From contig NZ_CSTD01000001.1 in the NCBI RefSeq assembly GCF_001053185.1, positions 372,001-436,000 on the forward strand: a DNA stretch of 64,000 nucleotides, in the 5' to 3' direction. This document shows positions 26,640-34,042 of this stretch, one piece after another (position 1 is the stretch's first letter; each line of letters begins with the position of its first letter). The translations under genes were made by a program, and so were the position numbers. This DNA is from Mycobacterium bohemicum DSM 44277 (GTDB taxonomy: Bacteria; Actinomycetota; Actinomycetes; Mycobacteriales; Mycobacteriaceae). The notes beneath the pieces were generated by a model. The model was not told the origin of the DNA. It saw nothing but the letters and a program-made list of their open reading frames with translations, and ran no database searches.

Positions 26640-27896
26640 TCACGTCGCCTCGACGGGGGCAGAGGCCAGTGAGATGTGGTTGCCGGTGCGACGCAGCATG
26701 GGCGCGAACCCGAGCCAGATGGCCAGCGATCCCATCGACAATCCGCCAAGCATCACGAAAGCCGCTGAAAAACCAAATATTTGGGCGGTGAACCCGCCGA
26801 GCACCGGGCTGAGAGCTCCCCCAAGTCCTTGGGCGGCCATGATCGCGCCTTGGCCGACGTTGATGTGGCCGGTGCCGTCGAGGATGCGGGCCACCAGCCC
26901 GGGCACCGCTACGGACAACATGCCCGCCCCGACGCCGTCGAGGATTTGCACCGGTATCACTCCCCAGGTCGTGATGACTCCGGCGGCGACGAGCGCGCGG
27001 ATGGGTAAGGCGCTGAACGCGATCAGAATGGCTAGCCAGTAGCCATGAGTTTGCACAATCCTCATGGCCGCCAGGGATGCGGGGATCATCACGGCCTGTG
27101 CCACCACGACGGTGCTGGCCACGGTGGTGAACGCGTTGGCGTGGGTGGCGACAACGGCTAGCCCGTAGAGCGGCAGCATCGCCGCATTACCCAGCCAAAA
27201 CAGCATCACGGCGGCGGCCAGCGCCAACAGCGGCCGGGACTTTACCAACACCCGTAGTCGTTTGACCGGGGGCTGCTCGCCGGCCAAGATCTCGCCGCGC
27301 GCGACATGATGGTTGATGCGACCGGCGGGGATTCTCAACACCGCGAGGACGGTGACCACCGCAAAGGCTGCGGCAAGCCAGAACACTCCGGCGTATCCGA
27401 ACACCCAGCCCAGCAGACCTCCAATCGCGGCGCCGGCCATGTTGCCGGCGTGGTTGTACGCCTGATTGCGACCGTTTTGGCTGATAAACCCGGCCTGGCC
27501 CACCAGGCCCAGTGTGATGCCAATCACCGCCGGGGCGATCATCGCCCCGGAAACGCACATAACAGACTGCGCGGCGGCGACCACCCAAAACTGCCGCGAC
27601 GTCAAAATCACCGCCGAAGCCGCCACGGCCGCTAGACCGACTACGATCACACAGGCGCGTTTGCGGGTGGTGGCATCAACCAGCGCCCCCGCGGGCGCCA
27701 CCGTGCACATGCCGACAATCGCACCCAAGGTGATAACGGTGCCAATCGCCCCGGTGGTCCAGCCGCGGCTCGCGAGCAAGACACCCAGGAACGGGCCCAT
27801 GCCGGCTTCCATGTCCGCCATGAAAAAATTGACCGCCTGCAGCGCGGCGCGATCCCGGATCGGCACCGTGAGCATCGACGTGGCTTGGCTGGCCAT
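26640..27896 (-). CDS. MFS transporter (intact copy)
   Basis: 418 residues with twelve predicted transmembrane segments. The loop between helices 2 and 3 has GALVDATTRKRA, an MFS-type Asp/Arg motif. ATG 27896 follows AGGGG; an upstream in-frame extension reads through a thioredoxin remnant and is rejected. The substrate is unknown; the family context (stress islands with Hsp20) hints at small-molecule export. A second, broken copy sits at 19690-21702 in opposite orientation with strong identity over the surviving parts. Confidence 0.88.
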   Translation of the reverse strand: MASQATSMLTVPIRDRAALQAVNFFMADMEAGMGPFLGVLLASRGWTTGAIGTVITLGAIVGMCTVAPAGALVDATTRKRACVIVVGLAAVAASAVILTSRQFWVVAAAQSVMCVSGAMIAPAVIGITLGLVGQAGFISQNGRNQAYNHAGNMAGAAIGGLLGWVFGYAGVFWLAAAFAVVTVLAVLRIPAGRINHHVARGEILAGEQPPVKRLRVLVKSRPLLALAAAVMLFWLGNAAMLPLYGLAVVATHANAFTTVASTVVVAQAVMIPASLAAMRIVQTHGYWLAILIAFSALPIRALVAAGVITTWGVIPVQILDGVGAGMLSVAVPGLVARILDGTGHINVGQGAIMAAQGLGGALSPVLGGFTAQIFGFSAAFVMLGGLSMGSLAIWLGFAPMLRRTGNHISLASAPVEAT

Positions 27897-27954
27897 CCCC
27901 TGAATACTCAGGCATCGAGTCGGATCTTCGCAATGCGATCGCACCGGTTCACGG

Positions 27955-28120
27955 CCGGGTGGGAAACGGTAACTTGACCGACCACGGGCGCTTCGCTTTT
28001 GGCACATCGGGCACCAGGGGGCCCAGAGCCACAGCATCGCCGGCGGCTTATCCACCAGGCTTTGCCGGTGGAAGTCCTGCCTGTCCAGCGGTAATCCGCA
28101 AGCTCGCCAGCGTCCACGCT
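27955..28120 (-). pseudogene. Thioredoxin-like (MPT53/DsbE type) remnant
   Basis: The frame reads GLPLDRQDFHRQSLVDKPPA then MLWLWAPWCPMCQKRSARG, a thioredoxin-fold active site WCPMC preceded by the usual hydrophobic strand. No upstream domain or downstream thioredoxin core follows in frame, so only about 50 codons survive. It lies directly upstream of the MFS gene and is fused in frame with it, which would otherwise mislead start prediction. Confidence 0.7.
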
Positions 28121-28214
28121 AACCTGCTCGGCAACGTCGCCCATCCCATCGGCGCCCCGACTAGCGGAGACAGAGATTTCATCCAGTTCCCCCCGACACG
28201 GGGCTAGCCGCAGG

Positions 28215-28433
28215 CTAGCCAGTGGTGCCGGCGTCGCGGTCGTCGTCGGGCCAGGCAACGATGATGGCTTGATCGCTGACGTCGATGGGGTTGGCATCAC
28301 GCTACAGGGGGTCGGCGAGGTGGTCACGATCGAGGCCGTCCTCGGTATCGGCGTCGACGGGCTGCTGCTGTTCGACGGCGTCGCCGATGGGCACATCGTC
28401 GGGCAGTTGACAGTTTTCGACGTTGATCCTCAT
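28215..28433 (-). pseudogene. Small acidic protein with in-frame stop, coupled to HspR-like gene
   Basis: ATG 28433 overlaps the stop of the HspR-like gene (ATGA). The frame encodes MRINVENCQLPDDVPIGDAV, EQQQPVDADTEDG and DRDHLADPL, then a TAG at 28304-28302, and continues open with RDANPIDVSDQAIIVAWPDD to a TAG at 28217-28215. The two halves are alike in composition and in a DxxxxDAVxQ/IDVSDQ pattern seen in small acidic actinobacterial proteins, so I read one gene with a premature stop. A 43-residue product is the alternative. Confidence 0.5.
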
Positions 28434-28801
28434 CGCTGACGGGCTCCCCTTCCTCGAGTCGCCACCAGGTGTTCATTGCCCGGGCCGGTGTGGCGCAGGC
28501 GGGCGTTTTCGGACCTGAGGTGGCTGAGGTCGGACTCGAGTTCACCGTTGAGGTCTTGCAACGCCAGGATCTGGGCGATTCCGGCGATGTTGACGCCACC
28601 GGCGACCAGGGCACTGATGCGCTGCAGGCGCACCACGTCGTCATCGCTGTAGCGGGGGGGGGCCCCCCCGGTCCGTGCCGGGGTGAGCAACCCGCGCCGC
28701 TCGTAGAGACGCAGGGTCTGCGGATCCAGACCGGTGAGCTCGGCGGCGACCGAGATCGCGTACACCCCGCGCCCTGGACGTGGCCGCTGGTCGTTGGGCA
28801 A
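28430..28801 (-). CDS. MerR-family regulator, HspR-like
   Basis: 123 residues. The N-terminal winged helix reads VYAISVAAELTGLDPQTLRL, YERRGLLTPART, the signature of HspR heat-shock repressors, then GVNIAGIAQILALQDL and a coiled coil. The usual RRYSD of the wing is PPRYSD here, encoded by a run of nine G and seven C (28654-28669) where a sequencing slip is possible. Lies downstream-facing toward the acidic protein and thioredoxin/MFS genes, so it may repress this set and itself. No exact HAIR operator was found upstream. Confidence 0.82.
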   Translation of the reverse strand: MPNDQRPRPGRGVYAISVAAELTGLDPQTLRLYERRGLLTPARTGGAPPRYSDDDVVRLQRISALVAGGVNIAGIAQILALQDLNGELESDLSHLRSENARLRHTGPGNEHLVATRGRGARQR

Positions 28802-29438
28802 TGGGCGCTCCCTTTCGGTCGATACTCCGCTCTTGCCTCAACCTAACACCAATGCTATATGAAAGCTATGTTGGCTCGCATAGATCACCCACGGTAATGA
28901 TCGGGAACGATGGGGCCGCGGTTCACCCTCCCGGCCTGCGTAGCGCTACAGCTGAGCTGGCGGTAATGGTGGGGCAGTCAGGGGTCGGGGGCGGTCGGGC
29001 ATCGCTTCACGTCGCCATCGGTGCACGCTGGGACGCGCGTCCTATCGCTGCACAACGCGTCGCAGCGCGTAATTTAGGCCATTCACCCGCGGCGGCTCCC
29101 GGTTGCCGTCATGGCCCGGGAGCCACCGCATTCACCGTCGGGCAGGTGTCGGGGCGGGCACCCGGCAATGCTGATCCGCAGCACGGCGGGGTTATCTGCG
29201 GAGCGCCCCGGCGCGGATTCGCAGGGTTGATGCTCCTCGCTGCCTGGGCGGGCTGGCCCGCGCCGGCTGCTATCGATGCTGTGCCATCGAGCACCACCTC
29301 CGCAGGCACCACCTCCGCAGGCACCACCTCCGCAGGCCTTGGAGAACCGGTGAGCAGCACGGCGCACACGGTGCGCGCGGCCATCGGGCACCGCCTGCCC
29401 GCAGGCGCGCTGACACGCTCGGGCAAGCGCAGCACCCG
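28802..29438. other. Region without a confident gene, contains 15-bp tandem repeats
   Basis: About 640 bp. A plus-strand frame is open over most of it and ends ATGA-overlapping the XRE gene, encoding a GTTSA-type repeat, but its composition (Gly/Ala/Arg/Pro rich) looks like a chance frame in high-GC DNA. Confidence 0.4.
29291..29335. repeat. Three exact 15-bp tandem repeats
   Basis: GCACCACCTCCGCAG three times without a mismatch, giving TTSAG units if read in the plus frame. A small VNTR-like array. Confidence 0.85.
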
Positions 29439-29849
29439 ATGACCACGGATCTTGTGGGTGACCCGCCAGCCCACACCTTGCGTGCCGACGCCGGCGCTGC
29501 GGGCAACACCTCGGGCTCGGGGGCGGCGGTGGACTCACCCGACGACCTGAGCGAGACGCCGGGCACACAACCCCATCGCGTCAATCGTGGTGTCGATGGG
29601 GGCCGCGGGGCTGACCCGGCCAGCGGGGGTGTTGACGCCGCCCGGTGCGCAGTGATCAGCGCGATCACCAGCCGCATCAGCGAAAAACGCTTGAGTGCAG
29701 CACAAGCCGCCCTCATCTTGGGGCTCACCGGGCCCCGAGTGACCGCTCTGTTCAACGGGTATGTCGACACTTTCAGCCTCGACGAGCTGATCAATCTGCT
29801 GCCCGCACTTGAACTGACTATTGAGGTGGTGCCCCAACCGCAGCAATGA
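29439..29849 (+). CDS. XRE-family HTH protein, antitoxin-like
   Basis: 136 residues. The first 65 are low complexity; the C-terminal part RISEKRLSAAQAALILGL then TGPRVTALFNGYVDTFSLDE and LINLLPALELTIEVV is the HTH of HigA-type antitoxins (sxxQaAelLGisqprvSallnG). No RelE-like partner is recognisable on either side, so it could be an orphan or a plain repressor. It is followed after about 340 bp by an ANTAR gene. Confidence 0.65.
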   Translation: MTTDLVGDPPAHTLRADAGAAGNTSGSGAAVDSPDDLSETPGTQPHRVNRGVDGGRGADPASGGVDAARCAVISAITSRISEKRLSAAQAALILGLTGPRVTALFNGYVDTFSLDELINLLPALELTIEVVPQPQQ

Positions 29850-30185
29850 CTCGTCGCGATCACCTGCCGGCCCGGTGCCGGCGTTGCTCAGCCGCGCCAG
29901 GTGATCACACTCCGAATCATCGGGCGCGGCGCAGGCATCGGCGGGCTTGCACGTCGGCCGGCCTGCGACGAGCGTCACAGCGTCCAAGCCACTCCGCAGG
30001 GCAACACAGCCCCGGCCTGCCGAACACCCTGAGAGGCACCACGATTCGATGGCTAGTACATGCGATTGCAGCAGCCAAAGCGCACCGGCAGCCGGTGTGG
30101 CTGTACGGGCTGCTACCCGCAAGCGTTACGTGCGACACCCAGCAGGGCTTCGTCGCCTGACCCGCGAAACACAGATTGGAGGAAC
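29850..30185. other. Gap upstream of ANTAR gene
   Basis: About 335 bp. One frame (29846-30160) overlaps the XRE stop and ends with a plausible TIRWLVHAIAAAKAHRQPVW segment, but it lacks similarity to anything known to me. Confidence 0.35.
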
Positions 30186-30566
30186 GTGAGCACCGATCAC
30201 AGCACGCCAGATCCGCGCCGCAGTGCCGACCGGATCCTCGACACCGCCGAGGGCGTACTGATCACGCTGCGCCGATACCACCTCAACCAGGCCTTCATCG
30301 AGTTAGCGCGAACATCCAGACGCCACGCGATCCCCCTAACCAGCTTGGCTGATGCGCTGGTCGCCCTGGCCCAAGGCCAATCCACGGCTGACTGCGAAAA
30401 GCGCGCGGTGCACATCGCCCGGGCGACGTGGGGCGCACTGCTCGACGGCAACGAGCGCTATCACCCTGCAGAACGCGACGCAGCGCCGTGTGACCTCCGA
30501 CCAACCCGCTCTGGGCAGCCATCCACCTCGACACGTCGCCACCGGATCGTCGGTGATGTGCGCTGA
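30186..30566 (+). CDS. Small ANTAR-domain protein
   Basis: 126 residues from GTG 30186, which follows GGAGGA at a good distance. Residues about 14-60 match the ANTAR pattern: ADRILDTAEGVLITLRRYHL, NQAFIELARTSRRHAIPLTS, LADALVALA. ANTAR domains bind paired hexaloop RNAs and act by antitermination. There is no PAS or GAF sensor, unlike the pseudogene at 18338. The C-terminal 60 residues are not recognised and overlap the next frame. Confidence 0.7.
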   Translation: MSTDHSTPDPRRSADRILDTAEGVLITLRRYHLNQAFIELARTSRRHAIPLTSLADALVALAQGQSTADCEKRAVHIARATWGALLDGNERYHPAERDAAPCDLRPTRSGQPSTSTRRHRIVGDVR

Positions 30567-30777
30567 GCCGCTGCTGACTGAGCTGGGCCAACGGTTCCAG
30601 GGCTTGTTGAACGCCGCGCTCACCAAGGGTATCGCTCCCCCCGGTCGATCTGGTCTTGGTCCCCGCACGATGGACGCGGTGGCCGTGGTGGCCTGTGAGC
30701 ATCCCGAAGCCACCCCCGAACACATTGCCCACGCCTACGACATGTTCTTGACCGAACATGGCACAGGCCACCGTTGA
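30490..30777 (+). CDS. Hypothetical protein
   Basis: 95 residues from GTG 30490, overlapping the end of the ANTAR gene by 77 bp in another frame. Sequence LLTELGQRFQGLLNAALTKG, RTMDAVAVVACEHPEATPEH and IAHAYDMFLTEHG looks like a folded helical protein. Not recognised. A start further downstream (ATG 30556, MCAEPLLTEL) would remove the overlap. Confidence 0.45.
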   Translation: MTSDQPALGSHPPRHVATGSSVMCAEPLLTELGQRFQGLLNAALTKGIAPPGRSGLGPRTMDAVAVVACEHPEATPEHIAHAYDMFLTEHGTGHR

Positions 30778-30819
30778 GCGCGGGATTCGCTTGCGCCGCA
30801 GGCGTGCTGGGGTTTAGCT

Positions 30820-31195
30820 TTAGCCGCGCCCGTCGCGGTGTAATCTATCGAGTTCACCGTGCAGGGCAGCGATAGTCTGGTCGCGTTCACGCAGTGCGGC
30901 CCTGAGCTCGGCGATCTGGGTGTCCTTGGCAGTCAGCCGGGCCGCAGCGCAGCCACGATGCTGGTTTCGGTCCCCGGCGGTGGTGGGTCGTGGGAACGGC
31001 CACGACCGGGCGGTGGGCGTAGATGAGAGCCAGCAGGTCCTCGCGGCGGTAGATGCTCTTGCGTGTTACCCCGGCGCGGCGGGCCACGCTGCTGACGGTG
31101 ATCGTGGCGTTGTGCTTACGCAGCTCGCGCAGCGCCTTCTCAATTCGGGCGCGCACGGCGTCGCGGCGCTTGATACCAGTAGAGAAAGTTCTCAC
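30820..31195 (-). pseudogene. DUF6262 (TnpC-like transposon accessory) remnant
   Basis: From GTG 31195: TGIKRRDAVRARIEKALREL, ATITVSSVARRAGVTRKSIY, LLALIYAHRP, the helix-turn-helix of DUF6262 proteins that accompany Tn554-like recombinases. The rest is in other frames: ETSIVAALR in one, LTAKDTQIAELRAALRERDQ and TIAALHGELDRLHRD in another, so at least two single-base changes break it. No partner recombinases remain. Confidence 0.72.
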
Positions 31196-31540
31196 ACCGC
31201 TGGTCGGGGGCCGGTGTATGAGCGTTTGCGCGCCTGCTGCCCACGGGAGCTCGCTGTGGCGGCGAGGAGCGAGGAGAGCTCTGGGTTGTCGTGGGACCCC
31301 GGGGTCGTGAGGTCCCTTGAGGTGTGGGCTCTGACTGGTCGTAGACGGGCTGGTGTGGCGGCGGACGGAGGGCGAAGCGTAGCGACCGGCGCGGACGGGA
31401 GCGCCAGCGGACGGGAGCCCAGGGAGCGGAGCGAAGCCCGCAGGTAATCGTCGCATGGCGTGCTCGCCAGACGTTGCGCTCGGTGTCGCGGCGTCGGCTG
31501 TGAGCTGCGCCGTGGCGGAGGGACTCGTAGGCTTGCGGGT
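31196..31540. other. Non-coding stretch before HD gene
   Basis: About 345 bp without a recognisable gene or repeat; it separates the DUF6262 remnant from the first complete gene of the conjugative-element side. Confidence 0.4.
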
Positions 31541-32077
31541 GTGAGCGGGGTTCTGGCGCAGCGTGGACGGCGCGAGGCTGAGTCGCGGTTGGCAGGGCAG
31601 TCTGGGCGGTTGGCGCATGTGCGCGGCGTGGTGACGGCAGCGCAGCAGTTTGGTCGCCATTTCGATGCAGAGACTGCCGATTGTTTGGTGGCGGCGGCGT
31701 GGCTGCACGATATCGGCTATGCGCCGTCGGTGCGCCGGACGGGTTTTCATCCGCTCGATGGAGCGGAGTTTGTTCGATCGGCCGGCTTTGGGGAGCTGGT
31801 TGCGTCGTTGGTGGCGTTTCATACCGGAGCGCGTGTGGAGGCATCCGAGCGCGGTCTAGAGGGGTTGTCAGAGTTCAGTGATCCGCCCAGCGACGTCCTG
31901 GATGCGTTGACGTTTTGTGATTTGACGACCGGGTCGGACGGGGCACCCGTTTCAGCCGATGATCGATTGAGCGACGTGTTGGCTCGCTATGGGCCTGAGG
32001 ATCCGGTGCATCGCGCGGTCGATGCGGGCCGCGAGGAGCTGTTAGCCGCTGTCCGGCGAATGCGGGACTGGCTCTAA
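31541..32077 (+). CDS. HD-domain phosphohydrolase
   Basis: 178 residues from GTG 31541. Metal-binding HD motifs: HVRGVVTAAQQF, then VAAAWLHDIGYAPSV (HD pair), FHPLDGAEFV, LVAFHTGARVEAS, and a distal Asp in ALTFCDLTTGSDG. Substrate unknown; many such proteins cleave nucleotides or signal nucleotides. It is convergent with the Nudix gene, with an 11-bp gap. Similar HD plus Nudix plus XRE sets occur at the accessory side of AICEs in streptomycetes (family knowledge). Confidence 0.82.
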   Translation: MSGVLAQRGRREAESRLAGQSGRLAHVRGVVTAAQQFGRHFDAETADCLVAAAWLHDIGYAPSVRRTGFHPLDGAEFVRSAGFGELVASLVAFHTGARVEASERGLEGLSEFSDPPSDVLDALTFCDLTTGSDGAPVSADDRLSDVLARYGPEDPVHRAVDAGREELLAAVRRMRDWL

Positions 32078-32088
32078 CCGCCCGTGGG

Positions 32089-32556
32089 TCAGCCGAGATA
32101 GGGACTGTCGCGGTGCTGTGAGTAGTGATCGATGCGCAGTCGCATCGAGGGGTGCATATCCAGGGTGGGGATGTCGTCAGGGTGGACCCAGGCGATATCG
32201 GTGCTTTCGTGGTCTATGGCCAGATCACCGCCGAGCAGGGTGGTGGTGAAGCACAGGGAGAATTGTTGGCGGACTTCGCCGTCGGTGAACGCCACGACGT
32301 GGTGTGGGTTGGTGTAGACGCCGACCAGGGCGGTGACTTCGACGTCGAGACCGGTTTCTTCTTTCACTTCGCGCACGGCGGTGCCTGCGATCGTTTCGCC
32401 GATGTTGTGTCCACCGCCGGGGAGCGCCCACAGGGTGTTGTCGCGGCGTTTGATCAACAGAATGCGGCCTTGTTCGTCGGTGACGATGGCCGAGGCGGAC
32501 GGGACCACGCTGTTGGGCTGGGGAGCTTCGGGGTCGTTGTAGTAGTCGGTGCGCAT
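32089..32556 (-). CDS. Nudix hydrolase (Pra-like position)
   Basis: 155 residues. The Nudix box is complete: G48-x5-E54-x7-R62-E63-x2-E66-E67-x-G69. N-terminus MRTDYYNDPEAPQPNSVVPS. In pSAM2 the Nudix-type protein Pra switches on replication, excision and transfer; the gene is at the equivalent place here, ahead of the transfer genes, so a similar activator role is likely (inference). It follows the XRE gene by 6 bp on the same strand and is probably cotranscribed. Confidence 0.88.
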   Translation of the reverse strand: MRTDYYNDPEAPQPNSVVPSASAIVTDEQGRILLIKRRDNTLWALPGGGHNIGETIAGTAVREVKEETGLDVEVTALVGVYTNPHHVVAFTDGEVRQQFSLCFTTTLLGGDLAIDHESTDIAWVHPDDIPTLDMHPSMRLRIDHYSQHRDSPYLG

Positions 32557-32562
32557 TGAGGA

Positions 32563-33363
32563 TCAGCCTTTCGTTGGCAGTGGGGTGGCGTTGTCCCAAA
32601 CGCGGGCAAATGCTTGTTCGAAGGTGGCCCAGAGTCGGGGTTCTTGGTGGCGGGACAGCACGAGGACGGGATTGTTGCGTCCTGGTGAGCCATAGATGTG
32701 GAAGTTGATGATCATAGTGTCGTCGACCCGGAAGGTTGATGTGTATAGGGTGGTGTCGTGGGTGCGGATGTGCAGCCCCGGTGAGTTGGCGTGTGGAGTG
32801 AGCAGTTCGGCGGAGGTGCGGCACCGTGCGATGACGGCTTCACCGATGCCTTCTTCCTCACCGCGCAGGATCGTGGTGGCGGTGTCGGGGTCGCCGATGA
32901 GAAATCGCACCTGAACGCCACGGGCGGCGGCGTCGAGCAGGGTGTCGAGAAATCCGTCGAGCGTGTCGAACAGGAACGTGGCAGCCAAGACGAGTATGTC
33001 GATACAGATGGTTGCGCCGGCGAAATGCTGCTGCCACGCGGTGATCGGTAACTGCGTGCGGCTGGGATATAGCGTCGCGGTGAACGGCCCGCCCGAGTTT
33101 GTCGCCAGCGCGCGTCCGGTAAAGGGTTGGAACTGGTTGGGCCACAGGTCGTGCGGGCTGCAGCCGAGCACGTCGGCGGCGCGGCGTGCATTATCGGGGC
33201 GGACGTTGTAGTTGGTGTTGGCTAGCCACCGGCGCACGGTTTTGACGTCTACGCCCACCGCAGTGGCGAACCGCCCATGGGACATCCCCTTGGCGTGCAG
33301 CCGTTGCGTGAGGCGATCGTTGGGGATCACTGCGGTGTCGATGCAACCGTCCTGATCGTCCAT
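32563..33363 (-). CDS. XRE regulator with phospholipase D-like C-terminal domain
   Basis: 266 residues. N-terminal HTH: LTQRLHAKGMSHGRFATAVG, VDVKTVRRWLANTN, residues about 17-50, then an LGCSPHDLWP linker. Residues about 95-255 resemble a PLD-fold domain without clear HxK catalytic pairs: ATICIDILVLAATFLFDTL, ARGVQVRFLIGDPD, TSTFRVDDTMIINFHIYG. Domain pairs of this kind are common on actinobacterial mobile elements and may sense DNA damage or a metabolite; unproven. It faces away from the transfer operon, leaving a 250-bp control region. Confidence 0.78.
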   Translation of the reverse strand: MDDQDGCIDTAVIPNDRLTQRLHAKGMSHGRFATAVGVDVKTVRRWLANTNYNVRPDNARRAADVLGCSPHDLWPNQFQPFTGRALATNSGGPFTATLYPSRTQLPITAWQQHFAGATICIDILVLAATFLFDTLDGFLDTLLDAAARGVQVRFLIGDPDTATTILRGEEEGIGEAVIARCRTSAELLTPHANSPGLHIRTHDTTLYTSTFRVDDTMIINFHIYGSPGRNNPVLVLSRHQEPRLWATFEQAFARVWDNATPLPTKG

Positions 33364-33615
33364 CGTCTCAGCACATGTCTTTCGGTGTTGATCCTGTCCA
33401 TCACTAGCGTGGTTCCTAGTTTGCCATGGGGCTGGCGCCTCCCTGCTGCGGTGATGTCTGCCTGGTGTCGGCAGCTATGTCCCTGTCGTGCCCGAAATGT
33501 CTGGGGCCGTGTCGGCAACGCCTGCAAACGTCCCTCGCAACGTCCGCGGTGTCCGCGTGAACTGATTCGAGCGCCTCATCGGGCGCATTCAGATCACGAA
33601 AGGAATAGCAGGACA
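33364..33615. promoter_or_regulatory. Divergent control region of the conjugative element
   Basis: About 250 bp between the XRE gene and the SCO3933-like gene. It must hold promoters for the leftward XRE-Nudix pair and the rightward transfer operon. AAAGGAA lies about 12 bp ahead of the ATG at 33616. No exact palindrome was picked out by eye. Confidence 0.45.
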
Positions 33616-33957
33616 ATGCGATTGAGAATTGATACATCGGGGACGCGATTCATCGTCACCAGGGCTGCCGAGCCGCGGTTGAACTTCGAGACCGGCAGCC
33701 CGAAAGTCGACACCGCGACCGGGGTGCCGTTGTACGCAGCGCAGCTGCTGGCGTTGGACGACACCGGCGGCGAAGTGCTCAACGTGACGGTGGCAGGAGA
33801 TCCGAAAGTGTCGGTGACACAGGCAGTATCGGTGTCGGGTCTGGTGGCCATTCCGTGGGCTCAAGGTGATCGCAGCGGCGTGGCCTTCCGCGCTGATGCC
33901 ATCACCTCCACCACACCCGCAGGTGCGCCCAACGAACAGGCCCGCCCGCAGAAATAA
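33616..33957 (+). CDS. SCO3933-family regulatory protein
   Basis: 113 residues: MRLRIDTSGTRFIVTRAAEP, NFETGSPKVDTATGVPLYAA, AQGDRSGVAFRADAIT. I recognise the SCO3933 family, small proteins that precede traB and rep in Streptomyces AICEs. The function is regulatory by annotation only; the beta-rich fold resembles an OB-like ssDNA binder (inference). First gene of the rightward transfer-replication-integration operon, 85 bp before traB. Confidence 0.8.
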   Translation: MRLRIDTSGTRFIVTRAAEPRLNFETGSPKVDTATGVPLYAAQLLALDDTGGEVLNVTVAGDPKVSVTQAVSVSGLVAIPWAQGDRSGVAFRADAITSTTPAGAPNEQARPQK

Positions 33958-34042
33958 ACCACGATTTTGGGGCGCGGCGCCCATACGGTCGCGCCCCAAG
34001 ATGGGCCTGCTATCGGCGAAACACCTACGGAGAGCATCGGTC

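Noticed and set aside
26640-28055. A thioredoxin-MFS fusion protein
   Set aside because: The thioredoxin motif is a short remnant without its fold, and the MFS gene has its own ATG with a ribosome site at 27896.
28802-28870. HAIR operator for the HspR-like protein
   Set aside because: CTTGCCT and nearby CTCAA resemble parts of the HAIR sequence, but no CTTGAGT-N7-ACTCAAG pair with acceptable spacing is present.
29291-29335. CRISPR array
   Set aside because: The 15-bp units are directly contiguous without spacers; no spaced direct repeats of CRISPR length occur anywhere in the window.
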